Positions 45,617 through 54,456 of a stretch of DNA of 58,306 nucleotides are shown here, piece by piece; the stretch's first letter is position 1; each line of letters opens with the position of its first letter. The translations under genes were made by a program, and so were the position numbers. The notes under the pieces were generated by a model. It did no database searches, was not told the DNA's origin, and saw only the letters and a list, made by a program, of their open reading frames with translations. Where the stretch lies: contig JAQXBT010000029.1 in NCBI GenBank assembly GCA_029252265.1, positions 1 through 58,306 on the forward strand, read 5' to 3'. This stretch comes from Flavobacteriaceae bacterium. Lineage in GTDB: Bacteria > Bacteroidota > Bacteroidia > Flavobacteriales > Flavobacteriaceae.

Positions 45617-45637
45617 GAACTTAGGTGTGTCCGGTTC
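45617..45637 (+). promoter_or_regulatory. possible attenuator hairpin of the arg operon
   Basis: GAAC (45617-45620) pairs with GTTC (45634-45637), extended by a T-G pair and GG/CC inside around a TGTGT loop; a T-rich tract (CTCTTTCAAACTTTTATTC) follows. A competing small stem AGTT/AACT (45610-45613 with 45618-45621) uses the same bases. Stems are short, so termination may instead be Rho-dependent. Confidence 0.35.
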
Positions 45638-45689
45638 CTCTTTCAAACTTTTATTCAACTTTTTTATTAATTATTTTAAATCTTAAATA

Positions 45690-46307
45690 ATGGAAATCAT
45701 TATTGCAGATAAATCTCATACGATTTTTTCCCAAACAATTTGTAAAGCCATTGAAGAGGCTGCACAAGTAAGAGGGACTGGGATTGCCAAGCGTTCTCCC
45801 GAGTACATCATTTCTAAAATGGAAACCAACAATGCTGTGATCGCTTTAGAGGGCGGTACTTTTGCAGGCTTTTGCTATATAGAAACTTGGAGTCACGATA
45901 AATTTGTGGCCAATTCAGGACTTATTGTGCATCCCGATTTTAGAAATCAAGGCTTAGCAAAAAAAATTAAACAGGTTGTTTTTGAGCACTCGAGAACCAA
46001 ATACCCAACCGCTAAAATATTTAGTATTACTACCGGACTAGCGGTGATGAAACTCAACTCTGCACTTGGCTACAAACCAGTTACTTTTTCGGAACTCACC
46101 GACGAACCTTCTTTTTGGAAAGGCTGTCAAACATGCAAGAATTATGATGTGCTTCAGCGCACGTCTCAAAGCATGTGTTTGTGTACAGGGATGTTATATG
46201 ATCCCAATTCCAAACCAGATAAAAATTCTGAAAAAGTAAAAGAAAAATCCTTTCTAAGACTAAAAAGTATCAAGCAAAGCTTGTTTCTTAAAAAACATAA
46301 AAAATGA
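45690..46307 (+). CDS. GNAT acyltransferase, probable first enzyme of arginine synthesis (argA-like)
   Basis: 205 residues. The GNAT acyl-CoA loop is HPDFRNQGLAKKI at 81-93, with the typical NSGLIV strand before it. Position at the head of a complete arginine operon, and the lack of another N-acylglutamate synthase gene here, indicate that it acylates glutamate (acetyl- or, given the argF' prediction, succinyl-CoA). After the GNAT fold comes a Cys motif, C146-x2-C149 and C163-x-C165 (GCQTCKN, SMCLCTG), and a Lys-rich tail, both absent from E. coli ArgA. The Cys pairs could bind metal or an effector. Its stop overlaps the argG start (ATGA). Confidence 0.82.
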   Translation: MEIIIADKSHTIFSQTICKAIEEAAQVRGTGIAKRSPEYIISKMETNNAVIALEGGTFAGFCYIETWSHDKFVANSGLIVHPDFRNQGLAKKIKQVVFEHSRTKYPTAKIFSITTGLAVMKLNSALGYKPVTFSELTDEPSFWKGCQTCKNYDVLQRTSQSMCLCTGMLYDPNSKPDKNSEKVKEKSFLRLKSIKQSLFLKKHKK

Positions 46308-47497
46308 AAAATTTAAAAAAATTAGTAATTGCCTATAGTGGTGGTTTAGATACGTCTTATTGCGCAGTATCGTTGTCAAAAGCAGGCTATGAGGTCCATG
46401 CCGTGAGTGTCAACACCGGAGGGTTTTCTAAAAACGACATCCAAACGATCGAAAAAAACGCCTATAAAATGGGGGTGTCTACATACAAAAATATAGAAGC
46501 TGTCACTACTTTTTATCAAAAAGTAGTCAAATATCTTATATACGGAAATGTATTAAAAAATAATACCTATCCATTATCCGTAAGCGCTGAACGAATTGTG
46601 CAAGCCATTGAGATTATCGAGTATGCGAAGTCAATTAATGCCCAATACATTGCACATGGTAGTACGGGTGCAGGAAATGATCAAGTACGTTTTGATATGA
46701 TTTTTCAAACACTTGCGCCAGGAATTGAAATTGTGACGCCTATAAGGGATCAAAAACTAACTAGGCAAGAAGAAATTTCTTACTTAAAATCTAATGGTAT
46801 CGATTTGGATTGGGAAAAAGCAAAGTATTCAATTAATAAAGGTCTGTGGGGCACGAGTGTTGGAGGCGATGAAACGCTCACCTCTGATTTAGCTCTGCCT
46901 GAGTCGGCCTATCCATCTCAATTAGAATCCGATGCGCCTCAAACGGTAACACTTACATTTACCAAAGGCGAGTTCACCGCATTAAATGGCGTTGAAAACG
47001 CTGCTGAAGTCAATATTCAACAGCTAAACGAAGTGGCCTCTAAGTATGCAATTGGTAGAGATATTCATGTTGGCGATACCATTGTTGGGATTAAAGGTCG
47101 TGTTGGTTTTGAGGCTGCGGCGGCACTCATTATTGTGAAAGCCCACCATCTGTTAGAAAAACATACCCTCACCAAATGGCAACTTCAACATAAAGACTAT
47201 TTATCAAATTTTTACGGGATGCATCTGCATGAAGGTCAGTATTTAGATCCCGTGATGCGCGATATGGAAGCTTTTTTAACTTCCAGTCAAAACAGTGTGT
47301 CGGGTGAAGTAGAAGTAGTGTTGAAGCCCTATCACTTTTCAATCAACGGAATTAAATCACCGCATGATTTAATGAATGCCAAGTTTGGAAGTTATGGCGA
47401 AGTTAATACCGGTTGGACCGCCGAGGAAGCCAAAGGCTTCATCAAAATTAACGGCAATCAAAACAAAATACATCAACAAGTAAATTCGGAATTATGA
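46304..47497 (+). CDS. argG: argininosuccinate synthase
   Basis: Joins citrulline and aspartate using ATP. 397 residues with the P-loop AYSGGLDTSYCA at about 8-19, the GSTGAGNDQVRFD citrulline/aspartate loop, and EMAFL-like DMEAFL near the end. The start overlaps the argA stop by 4 bases and its own stop overlaps argC (ATGA), indicating coupled translation. The second place in the operon, away from argH, is unusual compared with argGH operons elsewhere. Confidence 0.97.
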   Translation: MKNLKKLVIAYSGGLDTSYCAVSLSKAGYEVHAVSVNTGGFSKNDIQTIEKNAYKMGVSTYKNIEAVTTFYQKVVKYLIYGNVLKNNTYPLSVSAERIVQAIEIIEYAKSINAQYIAHGSTGAGNDQVRFDMIFQTLAPGIEIVTPIRDQKLTRQEEISYLKSNGIDLDWEKAKYSINKGLWGTSVGGDETLTSDLALPESAYPSQLESDAPQTVTLTFTKGEFTALNGVENAAEVNIQQLNEVASKYAIGRDIHVGDTIVGIKGRVGFEAAAALIIVKAHHLLEKHTLTKWQLQHKDYLSNFYGMHLHEGQYLDPVMRDMEAFLTSSQNSVSGEVEVVLKPYHFSINGIKSPHDLMNAKFGSYGEVNTGWTAEEAKGFIKINGNQNKIHQQVNSEL

Positions 47498-48471
47498 TAC
47501 AAGTAGGAATAATAGGAGGTGCAGGATATACCGCTGGTGAATTGATTCGATTGTTACTCGTACATCCTAAAGCTGAAATCAATTTTGTGTATAGCACTTC
47601 GAGTGCTGGCAAAAAATTAAGTGCCATCCATCAAGATTTGGTTGGCAACACCGATCACTGTTTTACCGATGTAATTAATACCAAAGTGGATGTTTTGTTT
47701 CTTTGTTTAGGACATGGAAATTCTAAAGTATTTTTAGAACAACATTCCTTTTCAAGCACGACTAAAATCATTGATTTATCTAATGATTTCCGACTGACAC
47801 AAGACTCAGTATTTCAAAACAAAGCGTTTGTATATGGATTGCCAGAATTAAATAAAACAGCGATTCAATCGGCAAAATACATAGCAAATCCAGGTTGTTT
47901 TGCAACGGCCATTCAATTGGCAATTTTACCTTTGGCAGCCAATGACTTAGTGCAAGATGCAATTCATGTCAATGCTGTGACCGGTGCCACTGGGGCAGGG
48001 ACCGCATTGTCACCAACCACCCATTTTACATGGCGAGTGGATAATTTTTCTCATTACAAAGCATTCAACCATCAACATTTAGGAGAAATCCATCAATCGG
48101 TCGATGGACTTCAAACAGATTTAAAAAGTGTTATTCACTTTATTCCCAACCGTGGCAATTTTTCAAGAGGAATTTTCGCCACTCTTTATACTAAATATGA
48201 CGGCACATTAGAGACCGCAAAAGCGCTTTTTAAAACCTATTATAATGACGCACAATTCACCATTGTTTCCGATGAGGTCATACATTTAAAGCAAGTAGTA
48301 AACACCAATAAATGCTTACTTCACTTGGAAGTGCATGACGGGAAACTACTCATAACAAGTGCCATCGACAATTTACTCAAAGGCGCCTCAGGCCAAGCCG
48401 TTCATAATATGAATTTAATGTTTGGACTCGAAGCGCATTTGGGATTACAACTAAAAGCTAATTATTTTTAA
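47494..48471 (+). CDS. argC: N-acyl-gamma-glutamyl-phosphate reductase
   Basis: NADPH-dependent reductase forming N-acylglutamate semialdehyde. 325 residues: Rossmann loop GGAGYTAGELIRLL at about 8-21, the catalytic Cys in NPGCFATA near 132, the HQHLGEI His segment, and the C-terminal NLLKGASGQAVHNMN. A stop-start ATGA overlap joins it to argG; proC follows after 12 bases. Confidence 0.97.
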   Translation: MIQVGIIGGAGYTAGELIRLLLVHPKAEINFVYSTSSAGKKLSAIHQDLVGNTDHCFTDVINTKVDVLFLCLGHGNSKVFLEQHSFSSTTKIIDLSNDFRLTQDSVFQNKAFVYGLPELNKTAIQSAKYIANPGCFATAIQLAILPLAANDLVQDAIHVNAVTGATGAGTALSPTTHFTWRVDNFSHYKAFNHQHLGEIHQSVDGLQTDLKSVIHFIPNRGNFSRGIFATLYTKYDGTLETAKALFKTYYNDAQFTIVSDEVIHLKQVVNTNKCLLHLEVHDGKLLITSAIDNLLKGASGQAVHNMNLMFGLEAHLGLQLKANYF

Positions 48472-48483
48472 AATTGACTACTT

Positions 48484-49278
48484 ATGAAAATAGCAATCAT
48501 TGGAACCGGAAATTTAGGAGGCTCAATCGCAAAAGGCCTTATTACAAATAATGCAATTACTACGTTATATCTCACTCGACGAAATGTAAAAGATTTAGCA
48601 GATTTTGAAGGGTATCAAAATGTGTTTCTAACATCTGATAACAAAGAAGCAATTCAAAAATCGGACATCATTATTTTGGCAGTCCAACCCGCTCATTTAG
48701 AAATTATATTGACGGAGATCCAACCATTTTTAACAGAAAAGCATGTGTTGATATCGACCATTACTGGTTTTTCTATTTCGAGAATTGAAAGTTTGGTTGG
48801 AACCAATCAGTTTGTCATTCGTGCGATGCCAAATACCGCCATCGCAGTCGGTAAATCCATGACCTGTTTGTGTAGCAATGACGTTGGTAAACAGCGTTTA
48901 GGAATTGCAGAAGCCATTTTTAATCGCTTAGGAACCACCATTACAATTCCAGAACAACAAATGCAAGCCGCAACGGTCGTTTGTGCAAGTGGTATTGCTT
49001 TTTGGATGCGTCTAATTCGTGCCACAACCCAAGCCGCTATTCAACTGGGGTTTGATGCTGCTGAAGCTCAAAATTTAGCAATGTTTACCTGCGAAGGTGC
49101 AGCGAATTTGCTTATTACGTCTGGCAATCACCCAGAACAAGAAATTGACCGAGTGACCACCCCAAACGGGTGTACCATAGAAGGACTTAATGAGATGGAA
49201 CACAAAGGATTAAGTTCGTCACTTATCCAAGGAATGGTCGCTTCTTTTGAGAAAATTAACAGTATAAAAGCCCACTAA
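48484..49278 (+). CDS. proC: pyrroline-5-carboxylate reductase
   Basis: Reduces pyrroline-5-carboxylate to proline with NAD(P)H. 264 residues with the Rossmann loop IIGTGNLGGSIAKGL at 4-18, AVQPAHLE, the VIRAMPNTAIAVGKSMTCL segment near 112, and the C-terminal TTPNGCTIEGLNEME signature. It is embedded in the arginine operon between argC and argD, 2 bases before argD, so proline synthesis would be co-regulated with arginine synthesis. Confidence 0.96.
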   Translation: MKIAIIGTGNLGGSIAKGLITNNAITTLYLTRRNVKDLADFEGYQNVFLTSDNKEAIQKSDIIILAVQPAHLEIILTEIQPFLTEKHVLISTITGFSISRIESLVGTNQFVIRAMPNTAIAVGKSMTCLCSNDVGKQRLGIAEAIFNRLGTTITIPEQQMQAATVVCASGIAFWMRLIRATTQAAIQLGFDAAEAQNLAMFTCEGAANLLITSGNHPEQEIDRVTTPNGCTIEGLNEMEHKGLSSSLIQGMVASFEKINSIKAH

Positions 49279-49280
49279 TT

Positions 49281-50405
49281 ATGAGTTTATTTGATGTTTA
49301 TCCACTCTTCGATGTAACGCCGGTAAGAGCCAAAGATGTTTATGTTTATGATGACAAAGGCACTCAGTATTTGGACCTTTATGGAGGTCACGCCGTGATT
49401 TCAATAGGGCATTCCCATCCTGTGTATGTCAATGCATTGACGAATCAACTTCAGAAAATTGGGTTTTATAGTAATGCGGTTCAGAATCCACTTCAAACAA
49501 AATTAGCCGATCGGATTGAACAAGTTTCGGGTTGTAAAGACTATACTTTGTTTATGTGTAGTTCTGGTGCCGAAGCCAATGAAAACGCCTTAAAATTAGC
49601 GTCATTTCACACGAATAAAGCAACAATACTCGCATTTGATAATTCCTTTCATGGGCGTACTTCTGCGGCGGTAGCCGCAACCGATAATCCAAAAATTGTT
49701 GCGCCTTTAAATGCCCAACAACAAGTTCGGTTTTTGCCGTTAGGAAATTTAGAATTGGTTGAGGCCACCTTAAAATCGGAACCTATTTGTGCCATTATTA
49801 TTGAGTGCATTCAAGGAGTTGGAGGTCTTGATGAAAGCACCACAGAATTTTATAAAGGACTGGAGTCCTTATGTCATAAATACAACACGGTTTTAATTGC
49901 CGATGAAGTACAATCGGGTTTTGGTCGATCTGGTGACTTTTTTGCATTTCAAAAACATGGATTAACGCCTCACATTATCTCGTTAGCGAAGGGTATGGGC
50001 AACGGATTCCCTGTCGGAGGGATTTTGATTCATCCATCCATAAAAGCGTCTTATGGCCTTTTGGGAACGACCTTTGGAGGAAACCATCTGGCGAGTACGG
50101 CAACCTTGGCCGTTTTGGATGTTTTAGAAGCTGAAAATTTGATGCTAAATACTCAAAAGATGTCTGAATATTTCACTCAAAAAGCCAAGTCGATCCCACA
50201 ACTCAAACAGCTCAAAGGGCGTGGTTTGATGCTCGGCCTTGAGTTTGATTTTCCAGTTGCCGCCCTTCGAAAAAAATTACTTTTTGATCACTTTTTATTT
50301 ACTGGAAGCTCCAAAAATCCAAACTTGATTCGAATTTTACCACCCCTCACAATTCAAGAAAAACATATTGATTTATTTTTTAATGCTTTAGCACAAGAAT
50401 TATGA
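49281..50405 (+). CDS. argD: N-acylornithine aminotransferase
   Basis: PLP-dependent class III aminotransferase forming N-acylornithine from the semialdehyde. 374 residues; the PLP Lys is in SLAKGMGNG near 236, the Asp in ADEVQSGFGRSG, and SSGAEANENALKLA binds the cofactor phosphate. It ends with an ATGA overlap into argF'. Succinylornithine and acetylornithine aminotransferases cannot be told apart from motifs. Confidence 0.96.
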   Translation: MSLFDVYPLFDVTPVRAKDVYVYDDKGTQYLDLYGGHAVISIGHSHPVYVNALTNQLQKIGFYSNAVQNPLQTKLADRIEQVSGCKDYTLFMCSSGAEANENALKLASFHTNKATILAFDNSFHGRTSAAVAATDNPKIVAPLNAQQQVRFLPLGNLELVEATLKSEPICAIIIECIQGVGGLDESTTEFYKGLESLCHKYNTVLIADEVQSGFGRSGDFFAFQKHGLTPHIISLAKGMGNGFPVGGILIHPSIKASYGLLGTTFGGNHLASTATLAVLDVLEAENLMLNTQKMSEYFTQKAKSIPQLKQLKGRGLMLGLEFDFPVAALRKKLLFDHFLFTGSSKNPNLIRILPPLTIQEKHIDLFFNALAQEL

Positions 50406-51337
50406 ACCACTACATAACTATTAACGACCTCCCATCTATTTCATCTGCTGTAGCCGAGGCGATTGCTTTAAAGTCTGATGCATATAAACATCGAAGTTTA
50501 GGGGCACAAAAAACCTTAGTGATGTTGTTTTTTAATGCCAGTCTTCGCACGCGATTAAGCACCGAAAAAGCCGCGAAGCAGTTAGGAATGGACGTGATTG
50601 TTTTAAATGTGACGGATGCCTGGCAACTAGAATTTGAATCGGGTGTGGTTATGCAACTTGACAAATCGGAACACGTCAAAGAAGCTGCTCAAGTGATTTC
50701 TCAGTATTGTGATATTTTAGCCGTGCGAGCGTTTCCGTCTCTAACAGATAAAGACAAGGATATATCAGAATGGATTATCAAAAGTTTTGTCAATTATGCG
50801 ACGGTTCCAATCGTGAATATGGAAAGCGCAACAGGACACCCACTTCAGGCCTTAGCCGATGCGATTACGATTGAAGAATTAAAAACTAAAAAAACTCCTA
50901 AAGTCGTGCTTTCATGGGCACCACATCCCAAAGCATTGCCACATGCAGTAGCCAATTCGTTCATCGAAATGATGCAATCTATTGAAGTTGATTTTAGCAT
51001 CACGCACCCAGAAGGCTACGACTTAAATCCCGAAATTGTAAAAGACTCTAAGGTTATATACAACCAAGAAGAGGCTCTAAAAGAAGCTGATTTTGTCTAT
51101 GTTAAAAATTGGAGTAATTATAAAGAGTATGGAACAATTACTTCTGAAGATTCCAGCTGGATGATGACTAAAGAAAAATTAGGCACTGCCAAATTTATGC
51201 ATTGTTTACCGGTTCGACGAAATGTGGTGGTCGAAGATGCGGTGTTGGATAGTGACCAATCGGTGGTAATTGCACAATCCAATAATCGAACTTTTGCAGC
51301 GCAACTCGTCTTGAAAAAAATTCTTGAAAATGGATAA
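50402..51337 (+). CDS. argF': N-succinylornithine (or N-acetylornithine) carbamoyltransferase
   Basis: 311 residues. Carbamoyl phosphate motif SLRTRLST at 47-54, HPLQALADAI, and HCLPVRRN near 280. The sequence matches the Bacteroides fragilis SOTCase family, not standard ornithine carbamoyltransferase (no SMG loop; has the MESATGHPLQ and SWAPHPKALPHAV stretches). The specificity position (P90 in B. fragilis SOTCase, E92 in Xanthomonas AOTCase) is S89 here (DKSEH). Published mutants of AOTCase with Ser at this place gain SOTCase activity, so succinylornithine is the predicted substrate. The stop overlaps the argB start region. Confidence 0.92.
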   Translation: MNHYITINDLPSISSAVAEAIALKSDAYKHRSLGAQKTLVMLFFNASLRTRLSTEKAAKQLGMDVIVLNVTDAWQLEFESGVVMQLDKSEHVKEAAQVISQYCDILAVRAFPSLTDKDKDISEWIIKSFVNYATVPIVNMESATGHPLQALADAITIEELKTKKTPKVVLSWAPHPKALPHAVANSFIEMMQSIEVDFSITHPEGYDLNPEIVKDSKVIYNQEEALKEADFVYVKNWSNYKEYGTITSEDSSWMMTKEKLGTAKFMHCLPVRRNVVVEDAVLDSDQSVVIAQSNNRTFAAQLVLKKILENG

Positions 51338-52118
51338 TTTAAAACCACTCAAAATCATCAAGATCGGAGGAAATGTGATTGATGATGCAGCAGCACTTTC
51401 GTTATTTTTAAACCTATTTTCATCCATTGAAGGTCCTAAAATTCTGGTTCATGGTGGCGGAAAATCAGCCACCGCATTAGCCCAGAAAACGGGGTTAGAG
51501 GTTCAAATGATTAATGGCAGACGGATCACTGACGCCGCAACTTTAGATCTCATTACGATGGTCTATGCGGGAAAAATCAACAAAACGATTGTTGCTCAAT
51601 TACAAGCCTTGGATTGTAATGCACTTGGATTTACTGGTGCAGATGCTAATACCATCACTTCAATTAAACGCCCGGTATCAAGCATAGATTACGGGTTTGT
51701 AGGTGATGTTAAAAACGTAGAAACGTCGATTTTAGAAGTGTTACTAAATCAGGGTGTTTCACCCGTTTTTTGTGCGATAACCCATGATAAAAACGGACAA
51801 CTATTAAACACCAATGCAGATACGATTGCTTCTGAGTTAGCCATTGCGTTTGCAACTAAATTTAACGTTGAATTGTATTATTGCTTCGAAAAAAAGGGTG
51901 TTTTAAAAAATATTAATGACGACGATTCTGTCATTCAAACGATCACGAAATCCTCCTATAAAAAATTATTAGACGCCCAATTAATTTTTTCTGGGATGCT
52001 CCCAAAATTAAATAACTGTTTTCATGCCTTAGACCATAAGGTTTCTAAAGTGTGTATCGGAAAACCAGAAATGTTGCTTGATTCAAAAGCAATTTTCACA
52101 ACGCTTACAATACTATGA
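51330..52118 (+). CDS. argB: acetylglutamate (N-acylglutamate) kinase
   Basis: 262 residues from the ATG at 51330, which lies inside the last codons of argF' (8-base overlap); a TTG two codons earlier is unlikely. The amino acid kinase fold is plain: KIIKIGGNVIDD at 8-19 with the catalytic Lys, HGGGKSATALA, NGRRITDAATLD and CNALGFTGADAN. The protein starts at the first beta strand, without the N-terminal helix of hexameric, arginine-inhibited kinases, so it resembles the arginine-insensitive E. coli enzyme. The stop overlaps argE (ATGA). Confidence 0.96.
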   Translation: MDNLKPLKIIKIGGNVIDDAAALSLFLNLFSSIEGPKILVHGGGKSATALAQKTGLEVQMINGRRITDAATLDLITMVYAGKINKTIVAQLQALDCNALGFTGADANTITSIKRPVSSIDYGFVGDVKNVETSILEVLLNQGVSPVFCAITHDKNGQLLNTNADTIASELAIAFATKFNVELYYCFEKKGVLKNINDDDSVIQTITKSSYKKLLDAQLIFSGMLPKLNNCFHALDHKVSKVCIGKPEMLLDSKAIFTTLTIL

Positions 52119-53179
52119 CCCTAGAAAATTTAACAGCCTCTGCCATTCAATTATTAAAAGACTTAATTGAAATCCCTTCATTTTCATCTGAAGAAGACTT
52201 GACCGCCGCCCGTATTGAGCGCTGGTTTCAACAGTATGACATTCCGTTTCAACGCTCTCAAAATAATATTTGGGCAACCAATGCCGATTTTGATGCGTCC
52301 AAACCAACCCTCCTTTTAAATTCACATCACGATACCGTAAAACCGAATAATGGCTACACAAAAGATCCCTTCAATGCGCAAGTAGAAGATGGAAAACTGT
52401 TTGGACTTGGGAGTAATGATGCAGGTGGTTGTTTGGTGTCATTGCTGGCAACTTTCACGCATTTCTACGCCCAAAAAAATCTAAATTACAACTTAGTTAT
52501 TGTCGCCTCCGCAGAAGAAGAGAGTAGCGGGGCTGCTGGTTTAAATAGCATGCTGTCCATCATTCCCAAAATTGATGTGGCCATTGTCGGAGAACCGACC
52601 TTAATGCAACTCGCGGTGGCCGAAAAAGGCTTGGTGGTTTTTGATGCACTCGTTAAAGGCACGCCTGGGCACGCTGCGCACCCGAATGACGATAACGCCA
52701 TTTATAATGTGATTGAGGTGTTACAATGGTTCAAAGAGTACCAATTTGAAAAAGATTCCGTGTCCTTAGGCCCTGTAAAAATGACGGTCACACAAATCAA
52801 TGCAGGCAAGCAACATAATGCGATTCCAGCAGGGGTAGAGTTGGTGGTGGATGTGCGAGTGAATGATCAATATAGTAATAAAGAGATTGTGGCTATTCTT
52901 CAAAAAGATGCGCCTTGTGATTCGATTATACCAAGAAGTTTACGTCTAAACTCCTCCTCAATTCCTGTAGACCATCCATTGATTCAGGCTGGTATTGCGT
53001 TAGGACGCGACCCCTATGGGTCACCAACGTTATCCGATCAATCGGTTTTGAGTTGCCCGTCTCTAAAATTAGGGCCCGGCGATAGTACGCGCTCACACAC
53101 CGCAGATGAATTCATTTACGTCAACGAACTCGAAGAAGGTGTTGCATTATATATTCAATTATTAACTAAAATATTATAA
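52115..53179 (+). CDS. argE: N-acylornithine/N-acylcitrulline deacylase (ArgE-like M20 peptidase)
   Basis: 354 residues. Zinc-binding motifs NSHHDTVKP near 68, GLGSNDAGG near 99 and the catalytic AEEESSGAAG near 130 identify an M20 family amidohydrolase. With a carbamoyltransferase acting on an N-acylated substrate, the natural reaction here is removal of the acyl group from N-acylcitrulline to give citrulline for ArgG. Its presence instead of argJ shows a linear pathway without acyl recycling. argH follows after 2 bases. Confidence 0.94.
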   Translation: MTLENLTASAIQLLKDLIEIPSFSSEEDLTAARIERWFQQYDIPFQRSQNNIWATNADFDASKPTLLLNSHHDTVKPNNGYTKDPFNAQVEDGKLFGLGSNDAGGCLVSLLATFTHFYAQKNLNYNLVIVASAEEESSGAAGLNSMLSIIPKIDVAIVGEPTLMQLAVAEKGLVVFDALVKGTPGHAAHPNDDNAIYNVIEVLQWFKEYQFEKDSVSLGPVKMTVTQINAGKQHNAIPAGVELVVDVRVNDQYSNKEIVAILQKDAPCDSIIPRSLRLNSSSIPVDHPLIQAGIALGRDPYGSPTLSDQSVLSCPSLKLGPGDSTRSHTADEFIYVNELEEGVALYIQLLTKIL

Positions 53180-53181
53180 GT

Positions 53182-54456
53182 ATGAAACTTTGGGATAAAG
53201 GCATTTCAATTGATAAATTTATTGAAAAATTCACGGTAGGAAATGATCGAGAGATCGATCTTAAAATTGCAACTTATGACATTCAAGCCTCGTTGGCACA
53301 TGCACAAATGTTGGTTAAAATTGGGCTGCTAAATTCGGAAGAACTCACAGCGATTGAAGTGGTGCTTGATGCGCTCCAATCCCAGCTAAGCGAAGGCACT
53401 TTTGTGATTGATGCCCAGTTTGAGGACATCCATTCAAAACTCGAATATGAGCTCACCAAAGCGTTGGGGGATGCGGGTAAAAAAATCCATACCGCGCGCT
53501 CCAGAAATGATCAAGTTTTGGTGGCCTTACAATTGTATTACAAGGCCAATTTAGGGTTGATTCAACATAAAACCAAAACGTTTTTTGAAACTTTAATTGC
53601 TTTAGCAGACACGCATAAATCAGCCTTATTGCCTGGTTATACGCATTTGCAAGTGGCCATGCCCTCGTCTTTTGGATTGTGGTTTTCGGCTTATGCCGAA
53701 TCGCTTATCGATGATGTCTATGTTTTGCAAGCCGCTCAAAAAGTGGTCGATCAAAATCCGTTAGGGTCGGCAGCAGGTTATGGGAGTTCGTTTCCAATAG
53801 ATAGAGAGTTTACGACCAAAGCCCTTGGTTTTAAAACGCTCAAATACAATGTGGTCGCGGCACAAATGAGTCGTGGAAAAAATGAACGCATTATCGCATC
53901 TGGGTTGGGAAATTTAGCCAATACCCTTGGTAAAATGGCGATGGATATTTGTTTGTATATGAGTCAAAATTTTGATTTTATTGGGTTTCCAGAAGCATTG
54001 ACAACGGGAAGTAGTATCATGCCTCACAAGAAAAATCCCGATGTTTTTGAATTGATTCGAGGGAAGTGTAACAAACTCCAGAGTTTAGAAACGGAGATGC
54101 TTTTGATTACCAATAATTTGCCGAGTGGCTACCACCGCGATTTTCAGTTATTAAAAGAAAATATGATTCAGGGTTTTGAAGAGTTGGAAGCGATTTTAGA
54201 TATTTTTAATTATGCCATTCAGCAAATACAAGTGAAAAAAATTGATTTGAAAGATCCTAAGTACCAATACTTATTCACCGTGGACAGTATTAATACCTTG
54301 GTGATGCAAGGGGCGTCGTTTAGAGAAGCCTACCAGATTATTGGCGCACAAGTACAGGAAGGAACTTATAAATCCGATACCAGCATCCCACACACCCATT
54401 TAGGGAGTATTCACAATTTGGCATTGGATGAAATTAGTGCTAAATATCCTGTGTAG
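53182..54456 (+). CDS. argH: argininosuccinate lyase
   Basis: Releases arginine and fumarate. 424 residues; the fumarase-superfamily signature GSSIMPHKKNPD with the catalytic Ser loop lies near 277, HTARSRNDQV near 103 and TRHLQ-like GYTHLQVAMPSS near 151. It is about 35 residues shorter than E. coli ArgH but complete in motifs and ends with ISAKYPV, so I regard it as intact. It closes the operon; no clear terminator follows. Confidence 0.96.
   Translation: MKLWDKGISIDKFIEKFTVGNDREIDLKIATYDIQASLAHAQMLVKIGLLNSEELTAIEVVLDALQSQLSEGTFVIDAQFEDIHSKLEYELTKALGDAGKKIHTARSRNDQVLVALQLYYKANLGLIQHKTKTFFETLIALADTHKSALLPGYTHLQVAMPSSFGLWFSAYAESLIDDVYVLQAAQKVVDQNPLGSAAGYGSSFPIDREFTTKALGFKTLKYNVVAAQMSRGKNERIIASGLGNLANTLGKMAMDICLYMSQNFDFIGFPEALTTGSSIMPHKKNPDVFELIRGKCNKLQSLETEMLLITNNLPSGYHRDFQLLKENMIQGFEELEAILDIFNYAIQQIQVKKIDLKDPKYQYLFTVDSINTLVMQGASFREAYQIIGAQVQEGTYKSDTSIPHTHLGSIHNLALDEISAKYPV

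Noticed and set aside
50402-51337. Standard ornithine carbamoyltransferase (argF)
   Set aside because: Sequence follows the SOTCase/AOTCase subfamily and the operon has an argE type deacylase acting after it; plain ornithine is not the expected substrate.
52113-52361. 82-residue minus-strand frame at the argB/argE junction
   Set aside because: Antisense to argE with no family features; the sense genes are certain.
53182-54456. argH as a truncated pseudogene because it is shorter than the E. coli enzyme
   Set aside because: All signature motifs are present, the frame ends cleanly and the shorter form is normal for this phylum as far as I recall.
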